DNA from: Chitinophaga silvatica
Lineage (GTDB): Bacteria > Bacteroidota > Bacteroidia > Chitinophagales > Chitinophagaceae
DNA length: 64,000 nucleotides
Assembly: GCF_003419895.1 (NCBI RefSeq)
Contig: NZ_QPMM01000001.1
Coordinates: forward strand, 992,001-1,056,000
Direction: 5' to 3'
Positions 44,068 through 53,901 of this stretch are shown here, piece by piece (position 1 is the first letter of the stretch; each line of letters begins with the position of its first letter). The notes beneath the pieces are model-generated. The model was not told the DNA's origin, did no database searches, and was given only the letters and a program-made list of their open reading frames with translations. The translations under genes and the position numbers were made by a program.

Positions 44068-45237
44068 ATGAATGTGAAAAAATCTATCCTTCAACTTCAC
44101 CGCTGGCTCGGACTTCTGTCTGGGCTGGTGGTGTTTGTTATTGCTATTACAGGGTGTCTGTATGCTTTTATTGATGAATTGAAACCTATTTGTTATAAAG
44201 AGCGTATGTACGTTACTGTGCCCTCACACGGGCAAAGATTGCCAATAGATCAATTACGGGCAATTGCACAAAAAGCAGTAGGTGAAACTTACCCATTAAA
44301 GGCAGTTGAAATCCCGCTGGCAGCCGATAGAAGTATTTATTTCAGAGCTGTTAAGGTAGATCCTGAGGCTATCGGACATGCAAATTATACTAAATACTAT
44401 TGGCGCGTTTTTATTGATCCCTATACCGGAAAAGTGCTTAAGATTGAAGATACCAAATGGGAATTTTTCAACGTAGTGGTGAATCTTCATATCAATCTTC
44501 TTCTTGGAACAAAAATAGGTAAGCCTATTGTCAACTGGAGTGTAGTCATTTTTGTTGTAATGCTGGTTTCTGGTCTTATTTTATGGTGGCCATCAAATAA
44601 GGCTGCTGCCAAACAACGTTTTGCTTTTAAATGGAAAGACTCAACGAAATGGAAAAGGAAGAATTATGATCTGCATAATATTCTTGGATTCTATTCATTA
44701 CTGGTATTATTGATTATCTCTCTAACAGGTTTAGTTATAGCATTTTCATGGTTCGATAATTCTGTTCAATGGCTTGCCAACAAAGGAAAGTCAGCTACTC
44801 CGGTTGCTCCGGTCTTTTCAGATACAACTAATACTACAGCCTTTTCCCTCGATCATATGCTCGCTGCTGCAGAACGTCAGTCGCCTGCTGCCAATCTGTT
44901 TTTTATATCCATTCCGGCAGATAACAAAAGTCCTGTCCATTCATTTTCCCGAAACGATAAGAAACCTTTATACCTGGCAGATAGAGTGCAGCTCGATCAG
45001 CATACTGGTGCTACTCTTAAAGTAAAAGATTGGGCATCTCTTAATAACGGCGAATCAATTCGTGCAATGAATTACGATTTGCATGTAGGTAGTGTGTTGG
45101 GAATTCCTGGTAAAATACTGGCATTTCTTGCCTCCTTAATTGCTGCCTCGTTACCTGTTACCGGGTTTTATATCTGGTGGGGAAGGAGTAATAAGAAGAA
45201 GGTGCCTGTACGGGCAAAAGCAGTAATGGTGAATTGA
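44068..45237 (+). CDS. PepSY-associated membrane protein (iron-uptake reductase-like)
   Basis: 389 residues with four membrane segments: about 10-35, 155-178, 210-235 and 350-370. The first region LHRWLGLLSGLVVFVIAITG with its HRW motif, the DLHNILGFYSLL segment with His, and the MNYDLHVGSVLGIPGK segment near the end are typical of PepSY_TM proteins. Several family members are thought to reduce ferric siderophores using membrane heme. It is the third gene of the siderophore receptor operon and ends just before a strong terminator. Confidence 0.87.
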   Translation: MNVKKSILQLHRWLGLLSGLVVFVIAITGCLYAFIDELKPICYKERMYVTVPSHGQRLPIDQLRAIAQKAVGETYPLKAVEIPLAADRSIYFRAVKVDPEAIGHANYTKYYWRVFIDPYTGKVLKIEDTKWEFFNVVVNLHINLLLGTKIGKPIVNWSVVIFVVMLVSGLILWWPSNKAAAKQRFAFKWKDSTKWKRKNYDLHNILGFYSLLVLLIISLTGLVIAFSWFDNSVQWLANKGKSATPVAPVFSDTTNTTAFSLDHMLAAAERQSPAANLFFISIPADNKSPVHSFSRNDKKPLYLADRVQLDQHTGATLKVKDWASLNNGESIRAMNYDLHVGSVLGIPGKILAFLASLIAASLPVTGFYIWWGRSNKKKVPVRAKAVMVN

Positions 45238-45255
45238 GAGATCAACAACGAAATA

Positions 45256-45294
45256 GAAAGGGGGCTGTCTCATACTTTGAGACAGCCCCCTTTC
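45256..45294. terminator. Strong bidirectional terminator
   Basis: A perfect 17-bp stem (GAAAGGGGGCTGTCTCA and its complement, arms 45256-45272 and 45278-45294) around a five-base loop. It separates the convergent genes ending at 45237 and 45312. The core TGTCTCA/TGAGACA is shared with the hairpin at 15831-15851. Confidence 0.9.
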
Positions 45295-45311
45295 TCATAT
45301 TTATTCCATAC

Positions 45312-48068
45312 TTAAGGTTTAAACTCAACCCAATCCAGCGTAAATAAATGCTGATTTGGTTTTTGTTCTTTCTTAAATACAAAGTAAAGGTCATTAACGC
45401 CTCCAGGATTCTGGATCGCTACCGTTTGTTCTGTAAACTTATCCCATCCGCCAGTGGCACTATATTGCAGCTCGCTGATCTTAGGGCCATCCGGACTATT
45501 AGTATGTACTTCCAATATGGCATCCTGATTTAATGAAGAAAATCTGTAGGTCAGTTGTTTGATCCCTTTCAGATCTATTTGTTTAAATACAAACCAGGAT
45601 TGGTTATGGATTGAACCGAGTTGATTTGATTGTCTGCTGATGTTATTTACATCATCTGCATCTTCAGCCTCCAGGCGTAATGGACGCAGTAGGAGAATAC
45701 CACTTGCGCTCAATGGTGCGGCCTTTCCACCACCATCTGTATACGTAGCTGAAAGTATATAGTTACCAAATTTATCTTTTGCAAGATGATCTTTTAATGC
45801 TATACTTCCCTGGGCGGGCAGGTTAGCCGGAGTTTTAGGATCTGCAAGCGTAAGAATATATTTAACAATTTGTCCGGCCTCATCTGTCGAGAGTTGTGGA
45901 TGTGCGGCCATAGAATGTTCTCCCCATACTCCGCCACCACCTTTGATAATCTTATTTGCCAGGTAGGTTGGAGCTTTTTTATCGGTACGGTAACGTTGCG
46001 CTACTTTTACGAAGGCAGGCCCCACTGATGGTTTATCGATCTGGTGACATGCCTTACAATCACTTCCTTCCATAATTATTTTTCCGGGATGTACTGGCAT
46101 TGTAGTAGGCAGCTGATGTCCTTTGGTTGCCTGGTTTTTGGATTTAGGCATATAATGAAGTCCTACTCTCAATCTTGCGAGATTAATGGTAGGATCTTCC
46201 TTATCGGTAACAGTTACCTTATAATGAAGAGGTGAGTTATCGAAATAGAATGTGTTGTTGTCGGTAGTCGTTACTTTTACCAGTGGAGCTGTATTGCCGG
46301 CATAGATCTTTACTGTATCCCTGCTGCTGGCACCTGATGGATCTGTGATTTTTAAGATGGCTTTATGTACTCCGGGTTTGGTATAAGTATGGGTTGGATT
46401 GGCGGAATTATCTTTAGTGCCATCTCCAAATGTCCACTCATATGTTAATGCATCATTATCGAAATCGTAGCTACCCTTACTATCAAAGCTAACCTTGTAA
46501 GGTATGGTTCCCGCTGTATCAACAGTGTTGATACGCGCTACAGGCGCACGGTTTCCGCTATTAAATGTTACCTTCACCAGACGGGCATCATCATTGTCAA
46601 TTCCATATACCGATCCATATTCCAGTACATACATCACCCCATCTTTACTAAATGCCATATCTATTGGTCGTCTGAAATCGCCGTTACTTTCCATAAATGG
46701 TTCGTAGCCTACGAAGTTCTGTTGCTCGTCCAGTCGTACTGCAAATACCCAGTTGCGCATCCAGTCATATATAAATAATGCTTTATCGTAGTAGGCAGGA
46801 AACCCTTTCTTATTGGCCAGTGTAGTATTATAATGATACACAGGTCCAGCCATCGCGCATCGGCCCCCACTTCCCAGCTCAGGAAATTCAGGTGATTTAT
46901 CGTAAGGGTACCAGATCATCGCTTTGGTTGCTGGCGGTAAAACTTTAAGACCTGTATTGTAGGGCGACTCATTTACCGGTGCTTCCGCTTTATAATATTG
47001 TCCTATTGTTTTTGTAGCAAAATCGTAAGCTGGGTAGACTTTATTATCACCAACTACATATGGCCATCCATAGTTGCCTGGTTTTTTAGCCTGGTTGATT
47101 TCATCGTAACCACGCGGACCCTGATCACTATCTCTACCGGCATCCGGACCAACTTCTCCCCAATATACAATGCCAGTTGCCGGATCTACTGAAATTCGGT
47201 AAGGGTTACGGCAGCCCATTGTATAGATTTCCGGACGTGTGTTGGCTGTTCCTTTAGGAAACAAATTACCTTCAGGAATAGTGTAGGTGCCATTGGGTTC
47301 GGGATGGATTCGCAGGATCTTACCTCTGAGATCATTGGTATTACCGGCTGATCTTTCAGCATCAAATGTGATACGGCCAGGAATACGATCTAATGGTGCA
47401 TAACCATTGGATGCAAAAGGCACGGTGTTATCTCCGGTAGAAATAAATAGGTTACCTTCTTTATCCCAGTCGAGCGAGCCTCCGGTATGAGCGCTCACTT
47501 CCAGCTCAAGAGGAATTGTAATTAATACTTTTTCACTTTTTGGATCTAATACTTCATTACTGGTCATAGTAAACCTGGAAACTCTCTGAGCTGCCGGGAG
47601 CTTGTTGGGCGTATAGAAGCAATAGATATAACGGTTCTTATCGAAATTGGGATCTATGGTAACTCCCAGTAGTCCATTTCCAAATCCTTCTTTGGTGTCT
47701 GGTAGCACCGGGAAGGTATATACGATTTTTGTCTGGTTGGTAAGCGGATTAAAATAATATAGCTTACCATTTCTCTCAATGAAATATACACCACCGGAAT
47801 TGGTAACCGCCAATTCCATGGGCTCATTAAGATCGTTCGATAATATAGTTTTTGTAAACCTGTTATCTTCCGGTTTAAGGGTAGTATCTACACTTCTTTT
47901 TCGATGTAGCAGATAATTGGTTGATAATACTCCTGTACTCAAATCAGGGGCCGCTAATTTTTCCGTAGAAGCCGTACCCATAGCATTTGAGCATGGATTA
48001 ATGAATGTCAGACTGACAATAAAACAGGCGGAATATGCGAGTTTTACTTTTTTTAATTGTTCACGCAT
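45312..48068 (-). CDS. PQQ-dependent sugar dehydrogenase-type protein with PKD, cytochrome c and CBM domains
   Basis: 918-residue secreted protein. After a signal peptide comes a glucose/sorbosone dehydrogenase-type six-bladed propeller (about 65-480; LGVTIDPNF, YTMGCRNPYRISVDP, GPDAGRDSDQGPRGYDEINQ). A PKD domain follows at about 505-595 (SYDFDNDALTYEWTFGDGT), then a c-type cytochrome with Cys671-x-x-Cys674-His675 (CKACHQ), and a C-terminal CBM6-like domain at about 800-918 (RLEAEDAD). Such proteins are known in carbohydrate-using Bacteroidota. It probably oxidises a polysaccharide-derived sugar outside the cytoplasm. Single-gene unit. Confidence 0.88.
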   Translation of the reverse strand: MREQLKKVKLAYSACFIVSLTFINPCSNAMGTASTEKLAAPDLSTGVLSTNYLLHRKRSVDTTLKPEDNRFTKTILSNDLNEPMELAVTNSGGVYFIERNGKLYYFNPLTNQTKIVYTFPVLPDTKEGFGNGLLGVTIDPNFDKNRYIYCFYTPNKLPAAQRVSRFTMTSNEVLDPKSEKVLITIPLELEVSAHTGGSLDWDKEGNLFISTGDNTVPFASNGYAPLDRIPGRITFDAERSAGNTNDLRGKILRIHPEPNGTYTIPEGNLFPKGTANTRPEIYTMGCRNPYRISVDPATGIVYWGEVGPDAGRDSDQGPRGYDEINQAKKPGNYGWPYVVGDNKVYPAYDFATKTIGQYYKAEAPVNESPYNTGLKVLPPATKAMIWYPYDKSPEFPELGSGGRCAMAGPVYHYNTTLANKKGFPAYYDKALFIYDWMRNWVFAVRLDEQQNFVGYEPFMESNGDFRRPIDMAFSKDGVMYVLEYGSVYGIDNDDARLVKVTFNSGNRAPVARINTVDTAGTIPYKVSFDSKGSYDFDNDALTYEWTFGDGTKDNSANPTHTYTKPGVHKAILKITDPSGASSRDTVKIYAGNTAPLVKVTTTDNNTFYFDNSPLHYKVTVTDKEDPTINLARLRVGLHYMPKSKNQATKGHQLPTTMPVHPGKIIMEGSDCKACHQIDKPSVGPAFVKVAQRYRTDKKAPTYLANKIIKGGGGVWGEHSMAAHPQLSTDEAGQIVKYILTLADPKTPANLPAQGSIALKDHLAKDKFGNYILSATYTDGGGKAAPLSASGILLLRPLRLEAEDADDVNNISRQSNQLGSIHNQSWFVFKQIDLKGIKQLTYRFSSLNQDAILEVHTNSPDGPKISELQYSATGGWDKFTEQTVAIQNPGGVNDLYFVFKKEQKPNQHLFTLDWVEFKP

Positions 48069-48220
48069 GAATCAATAAAGGTTTAATTTAGGAAGGCCTA
48101 AAATAATAGAATTCAGTATACTTTCTAAGAAATTTGGATAAAAGGTCTCACTAATTCATAAAAAATTAAGGGTCAATACCACTAATTTTTAGCTAATTTC
48201 CTGATATACTTGGGTTAAAG

Positions 48221-48252
48221 TTGTCATTTTGGCTGATGCTTCCGTATATTTG
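48221..48252 (+). promoter_or_regulatory. Promoter of the 94-residue gene
   Basis: TTG at 48221-48223, a 21-base spacer and TATATTTG at 48245-48252 fit the Bacteroidota -33/-7 consensus. Predicted start near 48259, 27 bases before the ATG at 48286. Confidence 0.5.
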
Positions 48253-48285
48253 GAGTCACGTTATTATGACTGGTAAACTTTAGAA

Positions 48286-48570
48286 ATGGATTTACTTGAC
48301 TTTAAGCAGTCTTTACAAGGAGCAACTCCGCCCAAAAACCTGAATGTATATTTAAATGCCTTATGGTATGATGGAAAAGGCGATTGGAAAAAAGCACATG
48401 ATCTGGTAGATGGATTATCAGGAACAGAAGCAGCCAGAATACATGCATATCTTCATCGGGTGGAAGGGGATCATTGGAATGCAAATTATTGGTACCGTAG
48501 AGCCGGGGAAGAAATGCCAGCTTGTTCCCAGGAGAAGGAATGGGAATTATTAGTGGGTCGTTTTCTGTAG
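48286..48570 (+). CDS. Conserved small helical protein of unknown function
   Basis: 94 residues, no signal peptide, cytoplasmic. The chain WKKAHDLVDGLSGTEAARI, HAYLHRVEGDHWNANYWY and RRAGEEMP reads like a single two-helix, TPR-like repeat. I know this pattern as a widespread conserved hypothetical family without assigned function. It has its own promoter and stands alone between the dehydrogenase (divergent) and the Kelch/SARP regulator. Confidence 0.72.
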   Translation: MDLLDFKQSLQGATPPKNLNVYLNALWYDGKGDWKKAHDLVDGLSGTEAARIHAYLHRVEGDHWNANYWYRRAGEEMPACSQEKEWELLVGRFL

Positions 48571-48751
48571 AAAAAAAGTTCGTTTAATACCTAAACAGAG
48601 GGAGCTAACAGCCAACATTACGTGTGATTTTTACATTTGTCGTTGATTCTTAAGACATAAAAAAGCACTATTTTGTTTATTATTTGTATATTCCACATGG
48701 GGTTAAATCGATGAGTTTAATTAGTTAGTATTATTAGTCTTTTAGCGGAGT

Positions 48752-51355
48752 ATGCGGAAATTTATCCTTTTACTATTTATACACATTCACCTGGTTACCA
48801 TTTCTGGTTTCGCGCAGTCTTATGGCTTGCGCTTTTCCAGCCATGAGGTAGTGCAGGAAAAAAGAACTACACTGAATCTATCTTCTTCAGGTCCGCTGTG
48901 CTTTAAAAAGAATACAGAAATTTCATTCGACCTGAATTTCATTCCATATAAAGAAACTTATTTTGGCTATATATTCAGAACAATTGATGCTAATAACCAG
49001 AATATCGACCTGGTTTACAATCAAAGAGAACGCACTTTCAATTTCGTAATCGGAGAAAGCTTTTCTAAAACTTTCCTGGTAGATTCTGTAGCACTCCATA
49101 ATAAATGGGTACATTTTGCGATTAAGTTCGATTTAGATAATCAATCTGCCTCCATTTTAGTAAATGATAAACTCGTAATAAAAGGACCTGCTAAATTTGG
49201 TTCCTCTATCTGCGAACGTATCTTCTTCGGTACAAATAGCTTTGAAGGCTTCCAAACCGTTGATATTCCTCCAATGAATATTCGAAATATTCAAATAAAA
49301 GAGGGAGATAAGTTAAAATATAACTGGCCGCTGTCTGAAAATGAAGGTAATACCGCCACAGATACTAAAGAAGGAAAAATAGCGCTGATTAAAAATGCCA
49401 ATTGGATAGGGCCCCGCCATCAAAGCTGGAAACCTGTACATACCTGGGAAATTCAGGGTAATCCCAGTGTGGCATTCGACAAAAATAACGAAGTACTCTA
49501 TATAGTTTCCTCTGATACGCTTTACAGTATTTCTTTTAAAAGCGAACAGCAGAAGGCCATAAAACTAACTCAGCGATTGGATAGCCTCATGCCAGGTAGC
49601 CAGTCTGTTTACAACCCATATAATGACAAGTTGTATAACTTCTATATAGATCAGAAAAAAATTGGAGCCTACGATACAACCAGCCGACGTTGGGATATCA
49701 ATTACACACCTGATTTACTGACTATCTACTGGCAGGCCAACAAATTTGTTTCGAAAGCCGATTCCTCCTTATATATCCTCTGCGGATATGGTCAGATGCA
49801 GTATAAAAATACTGTACAACGCTACCAGTTCTCTACCAAACAATGGGATTCTATCCCGGTTCGCGGTGAAAGACTCACTCCCCGTTATATGGCAGCTGTA
49901 GGTGCTAATGAGGATGGTGACACGGCCTATATTCTGGGTGGCTATGGTTCCAACAGCGGTAATCAGGTGGTAAATCCACGACATTATTACGATCTGTTTG
50001 CTTTTTCAGTGAAAGATCACTCTTTCTCTAAAATATATCAGTTCCCTGAACCGCCGGAACAATTCTGTTTTGCCAATAGCATGGTAATTGACCCTGAAAC
50101 ACATAATTATTATGCATTAATTTTTCCAAACGATAAATTCAATACCAGTTTACAACTAATAGAAGGTAATTTCCATGAGCCTAATTACAGGCTGCTAGGT
50201 AATAGTATCCCTTATTCGTTCCATGATATCAAGTCATTTGCCGATTTATATTACTGTAAGGAAAGCAATAAACTCGTTGCTGTCACACTTTATACTTCCA
50301 AGGATAATATAACGGAAGTAAAAGCATATAGCCTCGAATTTCCTCCAAATGCATTGGCCAGCAGTGTTGTTCCTGCTAAATCTATTTCGCACTGGTATTA
50401 TCTGCTATTGATTCCTGCAGGAATAATAATTCTCATGATCTTCAGGAAAAAGAAACCGATTGCAATTAAAGCAACAGCTCCTGTTCCTAAGCCTGTCAAC
50501 GATTTACCAGTAGTGAAAAAAGAGGTTGTAATAGCACCTGTACATGAAGCTCCGGTAGATGATATACCTGTAAATGAAGTTGTACATACGCCTGTAGTTA
50601 CTTCTGATACAGAGGCTATTATATCTGAAACTGATAAAAGAGGACAGGTTTTCTTCTTTGGCCCATTTGAAGTACTGGATAAGGATGGCCAGGATATTAC
50701 CAGGTTCTTTACTCCATTATTGAAGGAATTATTCCTCCTGATCTCAATTCATACCATCCGTTCAGGAAAAGGTATTTCTTCTGATCGATTATATGCTACA
50801 CTCTGGCGTGATAAATCAAATAAAGAGGCCCAGAACAACAGGTCTGTTAATATGGTGAAATTAAAAGCCATATTAGATAAATTAGGAGTTTGTTCTTTTG
50901 TAAAGGAGGCTGATAGATGGAGTCTTCAATATGATGCATCCGAAATCAGAATGGACCTGGCAGATTTTCAACAATGGATTCAGGGCCCAAGACCTTTGAC
51001 CCGCCAGGGAGTGAAACAATTACTTCAATTATTACATAGAGGCTCCTTCCTGCCAGATGCTAATTATATCTGGTTGGAGGATATTCAGTCAGAAATCTCA
51101 AATATCTCCCTGGATATTCTTACAGAATCTGCGGCTCAATTTAAATCGGACCCTGAACTACTGATAGAAATCGCTGATAGTATTTTCCTTTTCGATCCGG
51201 TAAATGAAGAAGCCTTGAGGATGAAATGCAGTAGTTTGGTCGGACTCGGCAGGCATTCTCTCGCTAAAGCTGCCTTCAATAAATTTGCAAAAGAATACAA
51301 TCATATGTATGGAGAAGAGTTCCCTCATGCCTTCAATGAGTATTCTGTAGAATAA
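48752..51355 (+). CDS. Membrane-anchored regulator: LamG/Kelch sensor outside, SARP-type DNA-binding domain inside
   Basis: 867 residues. Signal peptide (1-22, ending GFAQS), a LamG-like beta-sandwich (about 23-225), Kelch/galactose-oxidase-like propeller repeats (about 225-530), one membrane segment (about 548-567, WYYLLLIPAGIIILMIF) followed by KKKPIAIK, a Pro/Val-rich linker (570-625), then a winged helix (about 630-735; VFFFGPFEVLDKDG) and a BTAD-like helical domain (740-867), as in SARP transcription activators. It would sense an extracytoplasmic ligand and bind DNA directly at the membrane. It lies upstream of the SGNH/carbamoyltransferase operon and the SusCD locus, its likely targets (inference). 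Confidence 0.82.
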   Translation: MRKFILLLFIHIHLVTISGFAQSYGLRFSSHEVVQEKRTTLNLSSSGPLCFKKNTEISFDLNFIPYKETYFGYIFRTIDANNQNIDLVYNQRERTFNFVIGESFSKTFLVDSVALHNKWVHFAIKFDLDNQSASILVNDKLVIKGPAKFGSSICERIFFGTNSFEGFQTVDIPPMNIRNIQIKEGDKLKYNWPLSENEGNTATDTKEGKIALIKNANWIGPRHQSWKPVHTWEIQGNPSVAFDKNNEVLYIVSSDTLYSISFKSEQQKAIKLTQRLDSLMPGSQSVYNPYNDKLYNFYIDQKKIGAYDTTSRRWDINYTPDLLTIYWQANKFVSKADSSLYILCGYGQMQYKNTVQRYQFSTKQWDSIPVRGERLTPRYMAAVGANEDGDTAYILGGYGSNSGNQVVNPRHYYDLFAFSVKDHSFSKIYQFPEPPEQFCFANSMVIDPETHNYYALIFPNDKFNTSLQLIEGNFHEPNYRLLGNSIPYSFHDIKSFADLYYCKESNKLVAVTLYTSKDNITEVKAYSLEFPPNALASSVVPAKSISHWYYLLLIPAGIIILMIFRKKKPIAIKATAPVPKPVNDLPVVKKEVVIAPVHEAPVDDIPVNEVVHTPVVTSDTEAIISETDKRGQVFFFGPFEVLDKDGQDITRFFTPLLKELFLLISIHTIRSGKGISSDRLYATLWRDKSNKEAQNNRSVNMVKLKAILDKLGVCSFVKEADRWSLQYDASEIRMDLADFQQWIQGPRPLTRQGVKQLLQLLHRGSFLPDANYIWLEDIQSEISNISLDILTESAAQFKSDPELLIEIADSIFLFDPVNEEALRMKCSSLVGLGRHSLAKAAFNKFAKEYNHMYGEEFPHAFNEYSVE

Positions 51356-51439
51356 AAATTAAGAATTAATTAAAATTGGCTGGTTTGTTAGTGTATAATT
51401 AGTGCCGTTATTAAGGTGGTGGGTCTAAATTGCATGCAA

Positions 51440-53497
51440 ATGAATAAGACTCGATTCCACGACAATGGCACTCAGGCCGTTTTATTACGACAAAGAAGAA
51501 TACTGATGATTAAAATCATCAGTATTCTTTTTCCTTTTTTTATACTGGGTGCAGTGGAAGGGCTGTTACGTGTTTTTAATTATGGTCATGACCTGCAATT
51601 ATTTATTACAGCCCCGGGTAAAGAAGATTATTATGTATTGAATCCTTCCGCCTCTCTGAAATATTTCTCTAACGAACAAATTGCAACAACCGGAAATAAG
51701 GAACTATTTAAAAAAGTAAAGGATACCAATTCCATCAGAATTTTTGTACTGGGCGAATCTACTACTATAGGCTATCCATATTTTCATAATGGTTCCTTTC
51801 ATCGGTGGTTGCAATACCGGTTATGGCATAACTACCCTAATAAGCAATTTGAGATCATTAATATTTCACTAACAGGGGTTAATTCCTATACAGTCGCGGG
51901 TTTTGCAAAAGAAATAATTCCCTATCAGCCAGATGCGGTACTAATTTATACCGGCCATAATGAATATTATGGCGCACTGGGCGCCGGTAGTACCGATAAA
52001 GTTGCAGGTAGCCCTTTTATGATTAAACTGGTCCTGAAACTCAGAGAACTGAGATTAACACAACTTATTAGCAACACTTTTAATAAGATCAGGTTCCTTA
52101 ATTCTACCACTAATTCCCCTGCCGACGGTAAAACAAGAATGGAATTAATGGTTGCCAATCAGCAAATACAGATCGGATCCGAACTTTATAAACGAGGTAT
52201 AGAGCAGTTTACTAATAATATGGGCCAGGCACTGGGTGTACTGGATAAGGCTCATATACCTGTTTTTATTAGTAACCTGGTTTCCAGCGAATATGACCTC
52301 TTCCCGTTTATTAGTGCTCCGGTAGATAGTATTAAGTATCCCGACTTTAATAAATCATACCGTGAAGGCCAGGATCTTATCGCAAAGGGAGACAGCATCG
52401 CTGCACAAAAGGCATTTTTGTCAGCCAACAATATTTTTGGTCAACATGCCGGCTGTAACTATTACCTGGGTTTGCTTAGCTTAAACGCCCGTGATAGTGT
52501 TGCCGGCAAAGCTTATTTCGATAATGCAAGAGATTATGATGTGCTTCGTTTCCGCGCACCTTCAAAACTCAATGAAGTAATTGCTCAGTTGTGCACCAGA
52601 TACAAACAAGCGCACCTGGTAGATGTCAGATCTGTTTTTGAAGTGAATTGCCTGGCACACATTATTGGTGAAAGTTTATTGTTAGAGCATGTGCATCCTA
52701 ATTTAAGAGGATACTCGTTAATGTCGGATGCTTTTTATCAGGCATTAAAGCAGGAAGGAATATTACCTGAAAATACTGTTGAAACAATGGATTATCACCA
52801 GCTCAGAGCTAAAATGCCGCTAACAGCTGTTGATTCTTTGTCTGGTGCCTATAAAATTGCAAACCTTAAGAGAAGCTGGCCTTTCAATCAGGGCACCAAT
52901 AATGATACTACGATAATCAACGGACCTGAAGAGCAATGGGCCTACGAGATTGCTTTCCGCCATACTTCCTGGGCTACTGTTATGAAAGAATTATTAACTA
53001 ATTATAGCAGAACCCAGAATTGGAATGCAGCCGCAAAAGTATTATCAGCATTGGCTTTAGAAAATCCAACCGAACCGGTTTATTTCGAAGAAGCCGCCAA
53101 TAATTATGGAAAGGCCGATAATTTACCTGAAGCAATGTGCTTCTTTCAACGCGCCTTTCTTCTGGCTCCATCATTCGATAAAGCAAGGATGATTTTCGTA
53201 CTGGCATTACAACTGGATAAGCCTAAAGAAGCATTACCATATCTCGATTATGCCATTGCCAATAATGAACGGAAAATGGAGCTGCAAAAAGTCAGGACGC
53301 TGGTGTTGGAAGTGCTGGTATTGCAGGAAACCATCCAAAATGAACCAGGCAACCTGCATTTACTGAATCAGATTGCTACAGCATATTTTAAAATGGGAAA
53401 TATAACAGGAGCTTCAAGATATGTAGATAAAGTATTGGAGAAAGAACCTAAAAATGCAGAAGCCCTGGCACTAAGTAACCAGTTAAAAAAGGCATAG
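51440..53497 (+). CDS. SGNH/GDSL-type hydrolase with C-terminal TPR repeats
   Basis: 685 residues from the ATG at 51440; starts at 51416 (GTG) and 51434 (ATG) are possible. An N-terminal membrane anchor (about 25-45, IISILFPFFILGAVEGLL) leads to an SGNH domain: block I FVLGESTTIGYP with Ser, block III IYTGHNEYYG, block V EHVHPNLRGY with the catalytic His. The C-terminal 200 residues contain TPR-like repeats. Its stop codon shares one base with the GTG start of the next gene, so translation is coupled. A role in removing or adding acyl groups on a glycan or lipid at the outer face is inferred. Confidence 0.85.
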   Translation: MNKTRFHDNGTQAVLLRQRRILMIKIISILFPFFILGAVEGLLRVFNYGHDLQLFITAPGKEDYYVLNPSASLKYFSNEQIATTGNKELFKKVKDTNSIRIFVLGESTTIGYPYFHNGSFHRWLQYRLWHNYPNKQFEIINISLTGVNSYTVAGFAKEIIPYQPDAVLIYTGHNEYYGALGAGSTDKVAGSPFMIKLVLKLRELRLTQLISNTFNKIRFLNSTTNSPADGKTRMELMVANQQIQIGSELYKRGIEQFTNNMGQALGVLDKAHIPVFISNLVSSEYDLFPFISAPVDSIKYPDFNKSYREGQDLIAKGDSIAAQKAFLSANNIFGQHAGCNYYLGLLSLNARDSVAGKAYFDNARDYDVLRFRAPSKLNEVIAQLCTRYKQAHLVDVRSVFEVNCLAHIIGESLLLEHVHPNLRGYSLMSDAFYQALKQEGILPENTVETMDYHQLRAKMPLTAVDSLSGAYKIANLKRSWPFNQGTNNDTTIINGPEEQWAYEIAFRHTSWATVMKELLTNYSRTQNWNAAAKVLSALALENPTEPVYFEEAANNYGKADNLPEAMCFFQRAFLLAPSFDKARMIFVLALQLDKPKEALPYLDYAIANNERKMELQKVRTLVLEVLVLQETIQNEPGNLHLLNQIATAYFKMGNITGASRYVDKVLEKEPKNAEALALSNQLKKA

Positions 53498-53880
53498 TGA
53501 TTAAAGGAGCTATTACGAAATCACAGGCGATGGAATTTGGTCAGGTAGCTGCATTGGCAGCTATGGTGGCCGGACTTTACTATCATAATTGGCAATTTGT
53601 GTTATTGGCTGTAACATGCTTGCTGATTACCATTCTGGCGCCGCGACTTTTTTCTCCATTGGCAAGAATATGGTTGGGATTTTCAGAGTTATTGGGGGTC
53701 GTTAATGTGCATATTCTACTCACCATAATATTTTCACTGATTGTTCTGCCCATAGGATTATGGAGAAGATGGCGCGGCCGTGATAGTTTATTGTTACGGC
53801 AATTTAAGAAAGGTAGTAATTCCGTAATGGTGAATTGCCAGAAAACATATAAACCAGCCGACTTACAACATACTTTTTAG
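53497..53880 (+). CDS. SxtJ family membrane protein
   Basis: 127 residues with a GTG start; MIKGAITKSQAMEFGQ matches the usual KxTxxQxxEFG start of SxtJ proteins, better than the inner ATG at 53530. Three hydrophobic segments are seen (about 17-30, 33-50, 70-90), so it is a small integral membrane protein with a basic C-terminal tail (LWRRWRGRD). SxtJ is known from the saxitoxin cluster next to carbamoyltransferase SxtI, without a proven function. Here it is also followed by DUF5989 and a carbamoyltransferase, a widespread gene order. Confidence 0.85.
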   Translation: MIKGAITKSQAMEFGQVAALAAMVAGLYYHNWQFVLLAVTCLLITILAPRLFSPLARIWLGFSELLGVVNVHILLTIIFSLIVLPIGLWRRWRGRDSLLLRQFKKGSNSVMVNCQKTYKPADLQHTF

Positions 53881-53901
53881 CACAGCAATTATTATCGCGT
53901 T

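Noticed and set aside
51416..51440. GTG start for the SGNH hydrolase
   Set aside because: Later ATG codons at 51434 and 51440 give an equally good protein.
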